DNA from: Candidatus Zixiibacteriota bacterium
GTDB taxonomy: Bacteria; Zixibacteria; MSB-5A5; SM1-73
Direction: 5' to 3'
DNA length: 6,782 nt
Assembly (NCBI GenBank): GCA_029933635.1
Contig: JAOZNS010000071.1
Location: 4,920 to 11,701 of the forward strand
Both the position numbers and the translations under genes were made by a program. Below, one piece after another: positions 4,598-6,782 of this stretch; position 1 is the stretch's first letter; every line of letters begins with the position of its first letter. The notes below the pieces were generated by a model. The model was not told the DNA's origin. It did no database searches and saw only the letters and a list, made by a program, of their open reading frames with translations.

Positions 4598-6736
4598 ATG
4601 TTCAATTTTCTTAATCCCATAATACTCTTTACAGCCGGGGCGGCGATCCTTTTGCCCCTTTTGATTCACATATTCAATCGCCAGAAGGTAAAAAAGATAG
4701 CTTTCAGCTCGCTTCTCCTTTTGAGATCGCTGGAGAAGACTCGGATGCGAAGGGTCAAGATCATGGAATATCTTCTGCTTATAATTCGCACCCTGATCAT
4801 TCTCTTGGTGGTGGCTGCCTTTGCCCGACCAGCCATCCGGGGGGGTTTTGCCACCAAAGTGGGAGCCCATGCCAAGACCTCCGTGGTGATACTTTTGGAT
4901 AATTCTTATAGCATGGGTTATGAAGCCAGGGAGGGGCAACTCTTTGAGCTGGCAAAGAAGAAAGCCAAGGAAATACTCCGACAGCTCAAGGAAGGCGATC
5001 AAGCCAGCCTGATTTTATTCGCCTCCCAACCAAGAATTAAAACTCCAGATCCCACCTATGATTTTAAGCATCTGATAGAATATCTGAATGAGGAGGCAAC
5101 GCTTTCGGCTGAAAAAACGGACGTGGGCCAAGCCTTGAAGACAGCCTACCAGATTCTTCAAACCTCCAAGAACTTAAATCGGGAGATTTACCTCATCACC
5201 GATATGGATAAATCCGGTTGGTCCTCCGTTTCTCTTGAACTTTTGCGCCCGGAGAGCCAAGAGATCAAGCTGTATTTAGTGGATGTTTCCCCTCCCCAGA
5301 GGGAGAACCTGGGCATAAAAGAGATCGGATTTGGCAATCAGTTGATCCAGAAAGGATGTCCCTTTCAGATAACCGCCAAGATTGCCAATTTCAGTTCCCG
5401 ACCGGCAAGAGACCTTCTGGTGGGGCTTTATCTGGATGGAAAGAGGGTGAGCCAGACTGATGTGAATGTTGAAAAGGGGGGAGAGACAACCGCGAAGTTC
5501 ATGCCGACAGTAGAGGAGGCTGGGGTTCACTCCGGATTCTTTGAACTGACCGACGATGACCTGTTGATAGATAACCGTAGATTTTTTACCTTCAGGATTC
5601 CTAAAAAGATAGCCGTCCTCTTGATTGGAGAAACTCGGCGGCAAACCCGCTATTTAGCCTTGGCTTTGAATCCTTTGGGCAGAACAGAGACTGATAAAGA
5701 ACTCACCCGCGTAAGTAAAAGCTCACTGTCGGGAATAGATTTTTCAAAGTATGACGTGGTGATCCTTTCGGACCTCTCCCGATTGACCGAGATTCAGCTT
5801 GCCAATCTAAAAAGATTCGTTCAGAGGGGGGGTGGAGTGTTTTTTATTTTAGGAGATAACATCGATCCTGAATTTTATTCTAAGGAGATCCTCAAAGGAC
5901 TCTTCAATCTAAACCTAAAGGACCCTCTTACCCCTACCAAAAATGTGGGAGGATTTTTCAGCTTTGAAAAGATAGATCTGGAGCATCCCATTTTTCAGGT
6001 ATATCGGAACGTGAAGAAAGAAAAGCTTCCTCTAATTAAGTTTTCTTCGATTTTCGAGTTACCGGAAAGCCGGGAGGTGAAAACCATCGTTCGCTTCAAC
6101 TTAGGAAGACCGGCGCTTCTGGAGAAAAGCTTTGGAGCGGGCAAGGCTTTGCTACTGGCGGCACCGGTGGAGGAAACGCAAACTGATCTGGTGAGGCATC
6201 CCTTCTTCGTCCCCTTCATCAATCGATCGGTGGGGTATTTAGCCTCTGACCTTATCAGATTGAATGAAGAGATACCAGTTGGCTCAAAGGTTACCAGGGA
6301 ACTTCCTCCCGATCTGGCTGGAGGGAAGCTTCTGCTTTTCGATCCGCATATGAGAAGGATCCAGCTACAGCCCTCATTTCAAACCGATAAGCTCATCATA
6401 AGGATCGATGATACTTTCCTGCCAGGGATATACGATATTCGCATGCCGATTCCTTCCTCCACCCGAGGAGAGCTGGTGGACCAATTTGCCGTAAACTTAG
6501 ATCCTCAGGATTCTGATCCCGAAAAGATAGAGCTCTCCGATGTTGAAAAAAAATTAGGAGGGCTTTACTTTTATTACATCAAGCCTGGGGACGATCTGAA
6601 GAAATCTATTTTACAGTCCCGCTATGGTAAAGAACTGTGGAAAACTCTTCTGTGGATAGCGGCTGTCCTTTTGATCCTTGAGATGTTTCTCTCAAGAAGC
6701 AGAAAGAAGGACATGGTGAGCGAAGAAAAAGATTAG
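4598..6736 (+). CDS. BatA-like membrane protein: double-TM N-terminal domain, vWA, amidotransferase-like fold
   Basis: A 712-residue protein. Residues 1-78 are the BatA-type N-terminal domain: membrane segment 6-25, a basic loop with the family's F-S-S-L-L-L-L-R-S-L stretch, and membrane segment 57-76. A vWA domain follows (about 94-230) with a complete MIDAS: D101-x-S103-x-S105 (DNSYSM), T174 and D202 (ITDMD). Residues about 236-330 look like a CARDB/Ig-type beta domain. About 335-545 resemble the class I glutamine-amidotransferase-like fold (Y-D-V-V-I-L-S-D, then F-V-Q-R-G-G-G-V-F-F-I-L-G-D). No catalytic cysteine is present there; the protein's only cysteine is C254. A third membrane segment (about 682-698) precedes a basic tail. 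The positive-inside rule puts loop 27-56 and the tail in the cytoplasm and residues 79-681 in the periplasm. This architecture occurs in Bat/MoxR-type envelope clusters. A downstream ribosome binding site suggests an operon continuing to the right. The exact role is unknown. Confidence 0.9.
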   Translation: MFNFLNPIILFTAGAAILLPLLIHIFNRQKVKKIAFSSLLLLRSLEKTRMRRVKIMEYLLLIIRTLIILLVVAAFARPAIRGGFATKVGAHAKTSVVILLDNSYSMGYEAREGQLFELAKKKAKEILRQLKEGDQASLILFASQPRIKTPDPTYDFKHLIEYLNEEATLSAEKTDVGQALKTAYQILQTSKNLNREIYLITDMDKSGWSSVSLELLRPESQEIKLYLVDVSPPQRENLGIKEIGFGNQLIQKGCPFQITAKIANFSSRPARDLLVGLYLDGKRVSQTDVNVEKGGETTAKFMPTVEEAGVHSGFFELTDDDLLIDNRRFFTFRIPKKIAVLLIGETRRQTRYLALALNPLGRTETDKELTRVSKSSLSGIDFSKYDVVILSDLSRLTEIQLANLKRFVQRGGGVFFILGDNIDPEFYSKEILKGLFNLNLKDPLTPTKNVGGFFSFEKIDLEHPIFQVYRNVKKEKLPLIKFSSIFELPESREVKTIVRFNLGRPALLEKSFGAGKALLLAAPVEETQTDLVRHPFFVPFINRSVGYLASDLIRLNEEIPVGSKVTRELPPDLAGGKLLLFDPHMRRIQLQPSFQTDKLIIRIDDTFLPGIYDIRMPIPSSTRGELVDQFAVNLDPQDSDPEKIELSDVEKKLGGLYFYYIKPGDDLKKSILQSRYGKELWKTLLWIAAVLLILEMFLSRSRKKDMVSEEKD

Positions 6737-6771
6737 AGCAAAGAATTTCTCAAACGATTTGTCTGTAGCTC

Positions 6772-6777
6772 AAGGAG
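6772..6777 (+). promoter_or_regulatory. Ribosome binding site for a gene starting beyond the window
   Basis: AAGGAG lies 36 bases after the BatA-like stop codon and ten bases before the first base outside the window, with no start codon yet. The short gap without a terminator suggests the next gene is co-transcribed with the BatA-like gene. Confidence 0.5.
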
Positions 6778-6782
6778 AGAAG

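Noticed and set aside
4429..4614. Open frame of 61 codons filling the gap before the BatA-like gene
   Set aside because: There is no Shine-Dalgarno before its ATG, it overlaps the BatA-like start, and the sequence shows no domain or signal. The same bases form the inverted-repeat structure, which explains the Lys/Phe-rich translation better.
4427..5002. Open frame of 191 codons on the minus strand across the gap and the start of the BatA-like gene
   Set aside because: It lies antisense to the conserved BatA N-terminal and MIDAS region, has no recognisable domain, and its composition (scattered His, Pro, Lys and Ser runs) does not look like a folded protein.
6760..6782. Possible 5' end of a tRNA (T-G-T-A-G-C-T-C-A, D-arm-like)
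   Set aside because: The seven bases before it do not look like an acceptor strand and the D-arm would close with a mismatch. AAGGAG here is better read as a ribosome binding site; the window ends too soon to test the rest.
1..6782. CRISPR array, transposon ends, phage genes or a defence system
   Set aside because: No regularly spaced repeats, transposase, integrase, nuclease-helicase or toxin-antitoxin-like gene is present. Endonuclease IV is a housekeeping repair enzyme and its motifs leave no room for a defence reading.

Overview
The window reads as a bacterial chromosome segment with every gene on the + strand. It holds four complete protein genes and the tail of a fifth. There is no tRNA, rRNA, insertion sequence, phage gene or CRISPR array. 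Gene order is: TPR protein (3' end only), DUF58/von Willebrand A (vWA) protein, endonuclease IV (nfo), secreted peptidase-MA-like protein with seven TPRs, and BatA-like membrane vWA protein. A Shine-Dalgarno sequence at the right edge announces another gene just outside.

The organism is a bacterium, probably with a Gram-negative envelope. One protein has an N-terminal signal peptide followed by a long TPR tail, and another is an inner-membrane protein whose bulk is predicted to be periplasmic. The charged, Lys/Glu-rich proteins, moderate GC and frequent AGA/AGG arginine codons would fit an uncultured FCB-type or candidate-phylum lineage. That placement is inference only; no taxonomic marker is present.

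Region by region. 1-221: last two TPR units of a protein that starts before the window. 222-334: short gap ending in a ribosome binding site and a ten-codon mini-ORF that overlaps the next start. 335-1234: cytoplasmic DUF58 protein with a complete MIDAS metal site. 1235-1514: the longest gap (280 bp), with a weak terminator candidate, a perfect 6-bp-arm palindrome and a plausible sigma70 promoter. 1515-2375: endonuclease IV with all nine metal ligands. 2376-2517: AT-rich leader with an A7T4 tract. 2518-4419: exported TPR protein whose metallopeptidase-like domain lacks the HExxH motif. 4420-4597: 178 bp with a nested RNA-hairpin candidate. 4598-6736: BatA-like protein with three membrane segments, vWA, a beta domain and an amidotransferase-like fold without a catalytic cysteine. 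6737-6782: leader of the next gene.

Together, a DUF58 protein, a BatA-like protein and TPR proteins resemble a dispersed version of the MoxR/Bat (Bacteroides aerotolerance) module. In that module a MoxR AAA+ ATPase works with cytoplasmic and membrane vWA proteins and TPR partners in envelope-related assembly or stress tolerance. No MoxR gene lies inside the window. Endonuclease IV looks like a housekeeping base-excision-repair gene placed among them, possibly with its own promoter. The most unusual points are two adjacent envelope proteins with enzyme-derived but apparently non-catalytic domains, and the structured leader before the BatA-like gene.
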